Assembly: GCA_025403435.1 (NCBI GenBank)
Contig: CM046331.1
Coordinates: 26,350,693-26,414,692 of the forward strand
From: Artocarpus heterophyllus
Taxonomy: Eukaryota; Streptophyta; Magnoliopsida; Rosales; Moraceae
Length of the DNA: 64,000 nt
Direction of reading: 5' to 3'
Part shown: one piece after another, positions 1 through 11,240 of the stretch
Numbering within the stretch: position 1 is the stretch's first letter
Layout of the letters: every line of letters begins with the position of its first letter
Made by a program: the position numbers and the translations under genes
Notes under the pieces: model-generated
Database searches by the model: none
The model's input: the letters and a program-made list of their open reading frames with translations, nothing else
Told to the model about the DNA's origin: nothing

Positions 1-552
1 AAAAGAAATAGAAGTAGAGGAATGCTTAATTGCAATCTGAAAAAATCGGGTTGTAACAATTGAACCTAGAATCTAATATAATTGTGGAATCAAGGGACAT
101 TGAATTTATTGAAATAAATTTATTAATGACTCCTGTTGGGATTGATGCGTTACAAGCATAAACATTGCACATATTGCTTCTTAATTTGAATAAAATGACA
201 TTTATTTATTTTGGTTGTTTGTATATGGATACTTAAATAAACATCTATAAATTTAATAAGAGGAAAAACATGGAACGAATTAATTACCTGATGCATGATT
301 CAAGTTGAAGGATAAATATGTTATCGAGACTCTAACCAAAAAAAAAAAATTTATCTATAGGAGACTCTAACCAAAAAAAAAAAAAAAATATATATCTATA
401 GTATATTGTACTCCACTTCTATGATTATGTATTGTAATGTATAACCATGATGGCACAATTGCTGTTTCTCCAGGATATTTACCCTTGATCTAGCAATAAT
501 TTTGTTGACACTGGGACTTGCTTTATAGCCAAAAGTTTGACCATTTTTTAGG
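1..552. other. AT-rich non-coding spacer
   Basis: No supportable coding region on either strand. Two imperfect copies of a short piece reading gagactctaacc followed by an A-run occur at about 327-350 and 361-390. Nothing else recognised. Confidence 0.5.
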
Positions 553-708
553 AGAAACTGGCCTATTTGACATTAGTTGGTTTTAATTAACTTTTCAGTT
601 AGGAACAGTGTAAAACTTTCATATGCTACAGTAAAAGCAAAAAAATTGCTACAGTGTAAAGTTCTCACATGCTATAGTATTTACAATCCTAACCAAAGTG
701 TATCTGCT
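553..708. repeat. MITE-like element, chacatgctacagt family (copy 1)
   Basis: A short non-coding repeat built around two internal copies of a motif reading gctacagtgtaaag followed by ctcacatgctaca. The same arrangement in reverse complement lies at about 18877-19025, with matching flanks (ctatttgacattagttggtt here). Related copies occur near 25.4, 46.5 and 47.0 kb. The dispersed copies and short length indicate a non-autonomous DNA transposon. No transposase or clear target duplication is visible at this copy, so the boundaries are approximate. Confidence 0.6.
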
Positions 709-2807
709 ACTTCTTGGGACCACAGCACTCAGTCTGGTATGAAATTATTTTCTTTAAGTGGTATAATGTTTGTTTTGGGTGCTTGACTTTTGAGTTTAGA
801 AATAATGTATATGTTGGGTGCAACCTGGATCTCTGCGTCCTTCCATTTCCTGGTGTTTATGAATGTGTATAATTAATATTTCTAGTTAAATGGTGGTACT
901 GTTTGTCCTGGTGCGTTCACTGAAGCTCAGGGTCGTAGTCATTAGTAATGTTCGTTGGGCAAAGAAAGGAGGTATCTTTTACTGGAAGAGAACGAGCACT
1001 AGAACAGTTGGAGAGTGAGTTGTTAGTCTCTAACCTAAACATTAGTTAGGTAAGTGTCTGCCTTGATAACTTCTAAAATCAGATAAGACAATTTTACAAT
1101 AGAACAACCTAATTTTTGCCAACCATAATAAAATAAATTCGCAGAATCCTTCACTTGTTAGTGGTGACCCGGAAAAGAACACTATCTTAACAATGAAAAA
1201 TGGCTCTTTTAAGCTGGAAAGTATATATCCAATAGATCAGGGACAAGACTACCGAGCTATACATATATAATGACTTTTTTTTACTTCAAAAAAAAAAAAA
1301 AAAAAAAAAAAAAACTAAAATGCTTATTTTTATTAAGTTTTCAAATGGCAGACCATGAGATTAATTTTTCATGGGCACGATAAAGCTTATTTATCATGGC
1401 AGACCATCTTGCTAATTAAATTATATTAAGTTTTTTTCCCATTATTTTGATAATATAAAAGCATTTCCAATAGAAAGAGGATAAAAACTTATTAATAAGT
1501 TCTCTTTTTGTGTTGTATAGATTTCGAGCTCTTATTGACATGGGGATTCTTTTTGTCCTTAAATTTTTAACTTTATTTTATACATGTACTCATTGATTTC
1601 CACTTTCTGCCATGAATAATCTTAGTTTTAATTGGATCACACCCATTATTAGTTATATATTTTCAATCCTCTTTCTTGTAAGAGTGCACTTCATTTTGAC
1701 ATTTCAATTATGGGTGTGTGGACACACCTTATATTGTAGCCAATATATTTTGATGGACGAACAAATTATTTGAGCAAAAAAGAAACAGAAAGATTAAAGT
1801 CACATATATTATGGACATGACTATCTAGTACTGTAGGGAAGTACCAAAAGTTTGCACGTCTTTTATCCCATGGAAGGAGATTCGGGCTGCAAACCACTCA
1901 GCTAAGCTCGGGTTTGTATGCAGTCACTAGAGAACAATGCCCTAAAATTCACTATCTTCAACAGAAGGGGAAATTCTGGTTAGCAAACATTAAATCAGAA
2001 GGAAAAATTCCAGTCAGCAGAAACTATATGTGCAAAAAGACTTTTGAAGCATGCATTTTTTTACGCGCAGCCTGTTGCTCTTAAGTTGCATCTTTTACTC
2101 TTTTCGTTGTTTAAAGTTAGTCCAGAACAGTCTCCACTGCTGTAACAGTGGCATGGCTAAACAAGTAAAATAGCATGGCATGAAAGGCAACTCCTTTTTG
2201 TAACTTTTGCTGTTCAATTGAGCACTGAACATTACTCGCTCTTAATTATTTCATTGATTTCTTTGGCCTTGTTGATTTCTCAACGTGTATGACCTGCTCT
2301 TCCTAATGATTTCCATTCCTTTAAACTGCTAGATTCTTTTCCTTTTCTCGGCTCATTCTTTTTTTTTTTTTTCAATGGCAACGGCACTTTTAGGTTATAA
2401 GATACTAGTATTGGTCCTGCCAATCCATTCTTTTTACTCGGTGGGGTGGGAGTTGGTTGTTTCAAGTGCTTAACTTGGTTATTGTTGCTGCAGTTGTGCT
2501 TCGTTTTTGTTCTCCTTTCAAGTTCCTTCTGTCTACCCCCACGAGGCACCAAAGGTCAATAAGCACATGGCCAAACACCACCCACCAACACCCCCACCAC
2601 ACACCCCCCCCCCCCCCCCCCCCCCCAAAAACCCTCTTTTTTTTTTTCATATGGTCCTTTGGATAACAGTGTCGCTCGATTTAATGCAGTAGCTTGAGTG
2701 CATATGAACTTCTAAAGAATCAATGTGATGTCAATAATCTTTTTGGCATTAAAGGTTGACGTAGTATTCTTAGGAAATTATAGCATTCATCTAATTTTTA
2801 ATCTTAG

Positions 2808-2839
<32 letters not shown>

Positions 2840-4090
2840 TTGTATATATTAAGCTAATGATTTTAATGGATAAAGAGATCAAACGAATGATAAACAAAAA
2901 AAAGTTGGGCAGTAATATAACCACATCATGAATCTCTTTTAACAATTGAGGTCCTTTTCGTTTGCCAAAGTTCCAAGTTGCAATATCAATATGCTTAAGG
3001 TTGAATAGATATAAGTGACATATATATTACTTGCACTGAACTATATGTTTTTGGGTTTTTTACACACATTCTTATGTTTTGCTAAAATAATAGACGCCCT
3101 TTGAATCAAGCCCTTGCAACTCAAGAGAGGAGAGGCAAAATCCAACAACTATCATAAGCAGTCTTGATTCTCCAAAGGTATGCCTTTTTTTTTTTTTTCA
3201 ATTCTTTTACCTTCAAATTTTCTTAGTTGTGGTAATTGCTATAATTTGTTTATTCTTTTCTTTGTAAAATGTTACGAAAATTGAATTAATTTTCATAAGC
3301 TTTTGCCTATTTTTATTTGAATAGAATGGAAATCTGATAGAAGATCACAAGAGTATGCAACTGGGGTAGAAACCTTCTTGAAATTCGCATTGGATCACAC
3401 TATTGAGTCTAATGCCATTAAGCATCCATGCGTACACCAACATTAATTGGGCTAAACCACCCGAATGTTGAGGGGCCCTTAAGGGTTTATACCGTTCGTG
3501 GTGGGCTCGGATACCGGGGTTTTCACCAAAAAAAAAAGTGTCCATGTGTACGGTGTGGGAATTTATCTGTATTTGTATGATTGTACTAACTATATACATA
3601 TCTATACCCTAGAGTCCTCGACAACCTAATTACATTGGATGTGGCTTCTACGTAATGAGATTACATGAAGGACATAATAATGGCAAAGAAGACCACAATT
3701 TCCCCTAAGGTATGTATAAGTAATTCATGTTTTGCTTTAATATTCTTTTGAGCACATTTCTATGTATAAGGCCTTAAACGAATTTTACTTGTACGTAGTT
3801 TAATGGGAAATGTAAGTATACAAATGAAGAGATCGATGAAATTCGAGAGGGATTGGGAGAGTTTATTCATCCATACGTGTTTCGATAAGTTTGTACTTTG
3901 GAGTAATACTTGTATATTGTATACATACTTTGGATTTGCCATTTATTGCGTGGATGTGATGGATACGCATCGAGACTGATTTTTTTTTTTTTTTGGTACA
4001 ACAACTTTATCTTCTAAATCTAATGTGTGTGCGTATATATATGTATATATATTTAGTTTTAATACTATTTTTTATATTAACAGGAATTGG
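709..4090. other. Non-coding AT-rich region with simple repeats
   Basis: Contains a 26-nt A-run (about 1289-1314), several poly-T tracts, a 23-nt C-run (2604-2626) and a TA microsatellite (about 2808-2832). Short open frames here are low-complexity accidents. A GC-richer patch at about 3365-3530 has the look of an old repeat; its minus strand reads ggtatccgagcccacc, faintly like the 5' end of plant SINEs, but I cannot assign it. No gene seen. Confidence 0.5.
2604..2626. repeat. Poly-C homopolymer (23 nt)
   Basis: Uninterrupted run of 23 C on the plus strand, preceded by a C-rich accacacc-type stretch from about 2577 and followed by an A-run and a T-run. Long C/G homopolymers are much rarer than A/T runs in plant DNA. 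The minus strand is a G-run that could form a quadruplex. Exact length is also the kind of value that sequencing reports unreliably. Confidence 0.9.
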
Positions 4091-4093
4091 TGT

Positions 4094-4465
4094 AAACTAT
4101 TTAGCAATTGAGAAAATAGACTTTTTTTAATTATTTTTTAACATATTTTTATCATTATTAATAACGGTTCTTCATTGATGTCTTTAATCATATTTAATAA
4201 CAGTTGTTTGACCGTCTTTAAATGTATGTAACAATGGTTTTTGACTGTCTTTAATAATCTTTAACAACAGTTGTTGACCGTTGTCTTTAATCATCATTAA
4301 TAACGGACACTTAACCGGTGTCTTATATCATCTTTAACAACAGATTTTAACTGCTAAAATATCAATTTTTAATCATAGCATCTTTAACATTGGTACGAAA
4401 ACCGTTGTTAAAAATGTTTTAACAACAGTTTTGAACCGATGTTAAAAATGATATTTGTAGTAGTG
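4094..4465. mobile_element. CACTA (En/Spm) transposon terminus with subterminal repeats
   Basis: The right edge (4453-4465), read on the minus strand, is CACTACTACAAAT, a typical CACTA-superfamily terminal inverted repeat. Inside it, from about 4150 to 4445, short motifs of the type taacaacggtt / aaccgttgtta recur in both orientations. Such subterminal repeats are the usual transposase-binding arrays of this superfamily. No matching left terminus and no transposase were found nearby, so this is a truncated or solo end extending leftward. Confidence 0.65.
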
Positions 4466-4860
4466 TTCATATGTACTCCCACCCCTTGGTTTATGTTAAT
4501 ACATAGTTTATATCTGATATAAATAAGAGACATAAGAGAAAGGAAGGGTAAATGGAGGAGCATAGGTGAGTAAGGAAAAGTTTCTATTCCAAAGAGAAAA
4601 TTAGTGTAGTTATTCTCTAGAAAAATCCTGCTATCTCATGTGTTGAGTACATAGTGGATTCAAAAAAAGGTGTAAGATTAATATTCGTTACTGTTTGATG
4701 CCCACTTGTTAATTTATTGGTGTGGAGGCTTATCTTGGAAGCTTTACGGTGTCAAAGTTTAAAGTGAGGAAACCTTGATAGGCGTCAAAAAGTTTGAGCT
4801 ATAATCTCCTATATCTTATATGAATTAAAATTATATACCTATTCTCGACAAACAATAGTT
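4466..4860. other. Non-coding spacer upstream of copia remnant
   Basis: AT-rich, no gene. It may be the degraded 5' part of the copia element that becomes readable at about 4.86 kb, but no frame is convincing here. Confidence 0.4.
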
Positions 4861-6342
4861 TTGAGAAAAATTTTGTTTATTACCGATCCGTATTTCCGCT
4901 ACGTTCTATGTTATATTTCCAACAACTCCATCACCGAATTGAAATCTAGTAATGATCAACCATGCGACTTAGCCCTGGTTACCTCCACTAATAATAACAG
5001 TAAAGAATCTATGACATCTTTTAAATCAAGGAGAAGTCAACGTGAAAGGAAAGAAAAAACATTAGCATCAAATTTTGTTTCATTTCAAGATTTATCCTTC
5101 TTGGTTGAATTAGGACATAAAAATAGTGTACTCAACAAAATACCATTGTTGCTAATTTTTGAGGAAGATCTGAAGGTATTTAATGAAGCCATATCATCTA
5201 GAGATGCTTCTTTTTGGAGAGAGGCTATAAATGATGAATTGGATTCAATAATGTCAAATCAATATGGATCTTGGTTGATCTTCTACCAAGATCGAAACCA
5301 ATAAACAACAAGTGGATGTTTAGAAGAAAGTACAATACTAATGAGTCTATACAAATATTTAATGCTAGATTGGTAGCTAAGGGTGGTTTTAAATAAAAAT
5401 ATGAGGTACACTATTTTCAAACTTATGCTTTAGTAGTTAGATTAACATTTATTAGAGTGTTATTTGCATTTACATCGATAAACAATTTGTATGTATACCA
5501 AATGAATGTAAAAACAACCTTTCTTAGTGGTAATCTTGATAAGGAAATCTATATGAAACAACCCAAAGGGTATGTGTAGCTTGGAAATGAGAAAAAAAAA
5601 TATGCTAGTTAAGCAAATCGCTTTATGGTTTTAAGCAAGCACCAATTCTAGTAGCATGAGAAATTTAACTGTATTATCTTTTCTCATGGTTTTAAACATC
5701 ACAATGCTGATTGATGTATTTATTTTATATTTAGAAATAATTTTGATGTGATTATTTGTTTGTATGCTGATGACTTGCTTATCTTGGGACAAACATGCAA
5801 GGGGCAAATAAAACTAAGAAGTATCTAATTTCATAGTTTAAGATGAAGGACCTAGGTGAGGGAGATACTATCTTAAGTGTGAAAATAAAGAAGCATAGTG
5901 GGGTTTACTCGTTGTGTCAATCTTATTACTTGAAAAAGTACTTCTCAAATTAAATCATTTGAAGTTTAAAGAAGGAATACCCCATTCATTCTAGTATTAA
6001 GTTACTAAAACATTCTGGTAGAGCAATAGCACATATAGAGTATGCTAGTGCGATGTGTAGCTTAATATATGCAATGGATTGCACAAGGCTAGATATTGTT
6101 TTTTTTGTATGCAAAATGTCAAGGTTCTTTGTTACCTAAGTGTGGAACATTGGCATGCAATTAGAAAGATATTTGGCAATTAGAAAGATATTTGGTTATC
6201 TTAAAAGGACCATTAATGTGGCTTTGTTTTATAATGATTATCTTGTAATACTAGAAGGATACTTAGATTATAGTTGAATAACCAGTACAAGTGATAATAA
6301 ATCCACATCCTATTAGATTTTTACAATTGCAAGAGCAGTTAT
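4861..6342 (+). pseudogene. Ty1/copia pol, reverse-transcriptase part (decayed, part 1)
   Basis: Plus-strand remains of a copia polyprotein. The first frame (4861-5304) ends with the conserved run-in to copia RT (EAISSRDASFWREAINDELD). The reading then continues across frameshifts and stops: ARLVAKGGF, QMNVKTTFLSG, EIYMKQPKGYV, a catalytic YADD (5763-5774), FKMKDLGEGD and the RT/RNase H connection (YASAMCSLIYAMDCTRLDI). Family knowledge: RT of an LTR retrotransposon, which copies element RNA to cDNA in cytoplasmic particles. Many stops and shifts rule out activity. The coding sequence stops at 6342, where a foreign LTR has inserted, and resumes at 8388. The N-terminal gag, protease and integrase are not readable. 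Confidence 0.85.
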
Positions 6343-8387
6343 TGTTGGAAAATGATACGCATCAGAAATTTAAAAATTTTTTAAATCAAAATCTTTTCCA
6401 AATAACAAGTTTGACAAGCTAAGTACATAAATTAATAAAAGATCTTATGTACCTCTTTTGTAGACCGAATACTGTAGAAACTCCAACTAGAGAAAAAAGT
6501 TCTGGAAGAGCCTCAACCAACTAGTCTTTCTTACTATTCTCTTTCCATAATCAGAATGCGGGTGGTTGCATGTCGTATAGTTTTTCCTCCAATAATCTCT
6601 ACTTCCAACCACTTGAAAAACCTAAGAGCTAAGGTTTTACATGTTAAACAATAGCTTTCTTGGAGTTTCAAAGTTTCTCTCACTAGAACACTCTCTCTAT
6701 ACTTTTCAAATGATTTGAGAAACAATGAAAAATAGTTCCCTTTATATAGTGGTCAGATTTGGGGTTAGTCCTTATTAGATTCAATTTCAAAATTCAAGTT
6801 TGGATCAAATGATTTGAAAAACAATGAAAAATAGTTCTCTTTATATAGTGGTCAGATTTGAGGTTAGTCCTTATTAGATTCAACTTCAAAATTTGAGTTT
6901 GGATCAATTTCTAAGTAAAAAAGCGTGGAATACGTTTTGCTAATTATCCAGGCGCGGTTGACCATGCCTTTGTAACGTGGTCAACTATGGTGTCACAACC
7001 CAGCAGCCAGACTTGGATTCGATTTCCTTAGACTTATCTGACTCACCTGTTTGAACTGATTGGATAGATCCTATCTTATTTGACTTGAATATCATTTATA
7101 GAATCTCAGTTTTAATTCAAATAATCCAATAGAAAAGTTATCTAATTAAAACAGTCATATACAGATAATCCTATATCAAATAGAATATTATTCAAATAAT
7201 TCAACATGTTTATCCTGAATTAATTCAACTAATAAACTAACATAAATTATTAAATCAAATCAATAAAATTTCAGCCAATCTAATAATTAACATAAGTCAT
7301 CAATATGCAGGGGAAACATGCCGTATCGTTACAGGAATTACTATGAGCTAGCAAAGGGGACCTGATGGCTATATATAGATCAAGCTCTTATAATTATAAA
7401 ATAACATATCCCAGATACATATATTTTACAATTATCAACTCTAATACTATTTCATTTAAAGCTTAGAACTGCATTATCAAATTATATAAAATTACGAAGC
7501 TTTAATAAGCTAATCGTCTATGACAATCATAATGTGTAACATCTCCATAGGATATTCATAATCGGCTTAAAGATAAATTCTATTTTACTTTCCTGAATAT
7601 TTTTATCTTACGTTCTGTTATCTCACTATTGGAATACTTACTATTTGTAAATAGTATATCATTCGGTTACATCTATGTATTGGTTGAGGGCTCTAGTCTT
7701 TCAATTATAGGACAATGTCTATAAGAGAATATAACTCTACAAAAGAGCTATAGATTCCATGTCCATGAATAACAAGTTTACGTCAATCAAGAATCATGTC
7801 TCCAACGTACAAGTATACATACCTTCATCTAATCCAGGATGTCACCGTTTGGTATAACAAAAGACACAAGTCAGGAATACAGGCCTATTAATTCATTTCA
7901 AGATTAAGATGCAACATTGATGATTGTCTAAAGCAAATTGATTTAAATAAATGAAATTATTAATCAAATCAATTTAACTTTTTTTGTCTCGATCCACTAT
8001 ATCGTCACCTATGACAATACACCAATGTTTCTACTCACGGAGTGCCACTCTGATGACCAAGACAAGTTATCTCCCATTAGGGATGTAGACAATATAATAT
8101 TCTTAGAATGAATAAAGCGCCCAACTTTATTCTCTCGATTGTGGACCTTATTATTTCGACTATCACCTTTAAAATTCATGTCTTTTACATAATCTGTTTA
8201 TTATATGCACGATTTTAAAGGTTTAAATTGATAGTCTTGGACTTTTATTTGCTTATCATATGTTTAATATAAATGAACATAAAGAGGACAATTATTTGAT
8301 ATATGACAATAAATAATAAACTCTTTATTGATTAAATATCTCCAAAAACTATTACATCATTTAATTCTTAGGGCACCTAGTCTAACA
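6343..8387 (-). mobile_element. Copia-type solo LTR (copy 1), inserted in copia pol
   Basis: On the minus strand it begins TGTTAGACTAGG and ends TTTCCAACA, giving the TG...CA boundaries of an LTR. It is flanked by a 5-bp target duplication, GTTAT (6338-6342) and GTTGT (8388-8392), differing by one base. The interrupted copia frame resumes immediately after it. No internal coding region or second LTR is present, so it is a solo LTR left by recombination. A homologous copy in plus orientation lies at 31919-33976. Shared text with the copia LTR at 39.04 kb (a passage reading agatatggaatccaca) places the family in Ty1/copia. Confidence 0.85.
6706..6903 (-). promoter_or_regulatory. Tandemly duplicated LTR core promoter (2 x 99 bp)
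   Basis: Within solo LTR copy 1, a 99-bp segment occurs twice in tandem (6706-6804 and 6805-6903) with only a few differences. Each copy contains, on the minus strand, CTATATAAAGG or CTATATAAAGA, a TATA-box-like sequence. The sister LTR has a single tatataaagg at 33531-33540 in the corresponding place. The duplicated segment is therefore probably the core promoter of this LTR. Confidence 0.65.
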
Positions 8388-8799
8388 GTTGTATCTTGGG
8401 CTTACAAAAAATAGACTTGTACAAGTCTCTCAATAATGGAGTCTAAATTTATAGGATTTGCAGCTGTGGGCAAAGAAGTAGAATGAATGAGAAATTTATT
8501 ATTTGATATTGAGTTCTAGCCACTATATTTTTTGTACTGCGATAGTGAAGCTACTTTGTCTAGATCTTATAACAAAGTGTATGCTGAAAAGTCTAAGACA
8601 TATTACCTTGGGACATGAATATGTGAAACAACTAATGACAAATGGAGCTATTAACATTATTTATGTTAGGATGAACAAGAACCTAGCAGATCCTTCAATA
8701 AAATATCTATTGAGAAACTTATTCAAGGACACATCTAATAGAATTAGACTAAAACCTTTCTTTATAAGAATCACAAGTGATGGTAACCTAACAATGTAA
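8388..8799 (+). pseudogene. Ty1/copia pol, RNase H part (decayed, part 2)
   Basis: Continuation of the copia polyprotein after the solo LTR. Translation gives VVSWAYKK, then IMESKFIGFAAVGKEVE, LLFDIEF, CDSEAT-like residues, HEYVKQLMTNGAINIIYVRM and NKNLADPSIKYLLRN, the usual copia RNase H and C-terminus. The open frame 8503-8799 is only the last portion. In-frame stops and a frameshift show that it is dead. Joining to the 4861-6342 part is inferred from protein continuity and the target duplication. Confidence 0.85.
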
Positions 8800-10555
8800 T
8801 AGTTGTACCATTATTCCATGGTTAAATAGGTAAGAACAACTGACTAGTGATTGCTTTGGCACCGAAATTTATTTTTCCCTCTCAAGATGTTTGTTGCAAT
8901 TAGCTACATGTTGAGATTGCGTATATACTCTCAATGAATTTCAAGTCTCAAGTAGTTAGAGACATGAATTAAAATTTCACCTATATGAACATAAGAAATG
9001 GTGTCGATTTTGACAACACCATGGTTTAGTCTTGTAAATGTTCATGAATCGAAGATAAAACACACTGTCAGAATAGTGCTAAATGATTGGAACATGATTT
9101 GAAACTGGAATAGCTCATATGTGATGTTTTTTCAGTATTTTCTTAGAGACAAGGTTTAATGCATAACACAGCATTGAATTGTGAATACTTTGAAGTACAT
9201 TCACTAATTGATAGTTAAAATCAAAAGATACTTTCTTGTATATACGAGTTTATCATCATTGAATCTAAAGAAAGATTACATTCTAGTAAGGGATTGTAAT
9301 ATAGATTGTAATATATATCTCAAATATACAAAGTCAAAAGTCACACATGAAATGAGTAAAAACATGATTTTTCTAAGTGTTTGGAATTAGCGTCTAGCAC
9401 CATGGTACTAGAATTTTACACTATATACTATTGAAATAGGAAACCCAATGCCTCGGCGTTGTGTTGCCTAGGCGATGGTGCTACGACGCTGGTTTAGCAG
9501 GCACTACAATGCCAGAAAGATAGCGCTGCAGTGCCACCTCAATTTTGTAGATGTTAAGCTTTGTTTTAATTTGAATTGTTTCAAAATGTTGTTTTGTATA
9601 GTTGTATGCTTTCATATAAATTTGAATACCTATTACAAATAGACATATATATTGTAATAATTGTGTTGTTTCCCGAAAGGATGCCTTTACGTGAATGGTT
9701 GTATGAGTTGCAACGGTTGCACTGATTCATGAAAAGACACCCTTGTCTCTTTATTATTTCTCTAAAATTTTCATATTTCATAACTTGTTCTTGAACATCA
9801 TAATATTGCTAGTTTTAATGTTCTAGGTTTGTTATATTTTAGGAGTAATCTGCTGTTATAACTTGTTAGCAAATTTTGTAGTGTAGACAAATAAAACCCT
9901 AAAGAAAGTATTCTTATATGCCTTAAACCCAAACTTGTTTTTCAAATTTTCTCACTTTTATTTTTAGATTTCTACCTACTAATTCCCCAACAAAATATGT
10001 GACTTCTTTGCACGTATATATGCACTAGAATTTGTTGCTTTATTAGGAAGATGATTTTAAAAATGAATTTGCGACCATTCTGTGCTAAACATTACCCTGG
10101 GAATGAAAGATTATACTGAAAGTCAGAAATAGGAAAAATCAAGTGCTATTTCGATCTTTTTCTATAAACACAGAAGCAAAGAATTCATAGACAGATTGAC
10201 TACAACATCTTCAGGTTGGACAATCGTGGGTCCTAATTTTCTGAAAAATATTGATCATGGACAACAGAGTCAAGGCGTCCTAATCTAGTACGGCGTCAGT
10301 TCCTTATTACAATCATATTTAGTTACCAAATGACCTTATGATTTAACATGGATTTATTTACAAGAAATATATAATAAACTACTAGAGAAATTGTTGATGT
10401 GCCTACTGTGAATAAGAATACAACCCCAAAACTCTTGAGGCTCAAATTAGGAGGTCCATAATCATCATCTTTTACTTTGGTGCACTTCTCAGATTCAAGC
10501 ATGCTCTCCTCTAAATCTTGCGCCTTCCACTTTCAGATAACTTTAGCAGTGCCTT
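8800..10555. other. Non-coding, probably copia 3' region or LTR remnant
   Basis: Follows the copia C-terminus directly. A GC-rich patch at about 9450-9535 (cctcggcg, gcctaggcg, gcgctgcagtgcc) resembles passages common in copia LTRs. No TG...CA borders could be fixed. The remainder is AT-rich without recognisable genes. Confidence 0.4.
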
Positions 10556-11240
10556 ATGACCGATGGGATGGTACAACCGCCTCAAACAAGTGATCAAATG
10601 AGAAACTTAGCTTACGCTTACAACCTAGCCTGAGATTCGATCTTTCTCATTCAGCCGAGCTCATTCCCTTCGCTTCCTAGGCCCAAAGCAGTGCAGTCTT
10701 TCCTGGCCAAATCAAGGATTTGGGGCTACGCTACTGTTCTATATAAAAGAAAGGGAAAGGGGGGAAGGACGAACTTCATTCGGTAGCTGCGGGGCATTGG
10801 TAACACCGCCTCATTTCGGAACCGGATCGAAACCCGACTCACTTAAATGTCCCAGCGAGGGGTATCGATAAGGGTTGGATGCGAACCCCTCCCATGAGAA
10901 AGAAAGGAGCAGCATTTTTTTAACAAATAAATAGGAGATGCAGGCATTGAATGAATACCCTTTTTACTATTAATACACCTTTAGGAACAAAAGAGAAAAA
11001 AGGGTTAATCTAAACTACATGCAAGGGTTAATCTAAACTACATGCATTGAAGATATCCCTTATTTTCTCTTTATATACTAGAAAGAGAATCAAGAGAATC
11101 AAGAGAAATAAAAGGTTTTTTATGGCATTTCCACTATCAAAAAAATCCAATCCCGCAAAGAATTGTTCATGGAACTACTATTGAGATTCTTTGGACCATA
11201 TTTCCTAGTATCATCCTGATGTTCATTGCTATACACTTAC
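10556..11240. other. Probable mitochondrial DNA insertion (NUMT)
   Basis: Composition changes here from AT-rich nuclear spacer to a mixed, purine-tract-rich style (gaaagggaaaggggggaagg, about 10751-10770) characteristic of plant mitochondrial intergenic DNA. It ends in a stretch unmistakably derived from mitochondrial cox2 (11122-11234). A short direct repeat, agggttaatctaaactacatgca, occurs twice in tandem at about 11002-11046. Mitochondrial origin of the cox2 part is firm; that of the upstream 560 bp is inferred from composition and adjacency. Confidence 0.6.
11122..11234 (+). pseudogene. cox2: cox2 (cytochrome c oxidase subunit II) fragment, nuclear copy of mitochondrial gene
   Basis: The plus-strand frame reads [18 protein letters not shown] followed by [20 protein letters not shown]. 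This matches the conserved N-terminal membrane region of plant mitochondrial COX2, the copper-binding subunit of respiratory complex IV. The match stops abruptly after FIAI, where unrelated sequence follows, and no start codon or copper-site region is present. It is a gene fragment carried by a mitochondrial-to-nuclear DNA transfer, not a functional gene. Confidence 0.88.

Noticed and set aside
2462..2650. Gly-rich open frame opposite the C-run
   Set aside because: Glycines come only from the poly-G strand of the homopolymer.
3365..3530. Possible SINE or tRNA-derived repeat
   Set aside because: A ggtatccgagccc-like string is suggestive, but no convincing A and B boxes at proper spacing, no tail and no target duplication.
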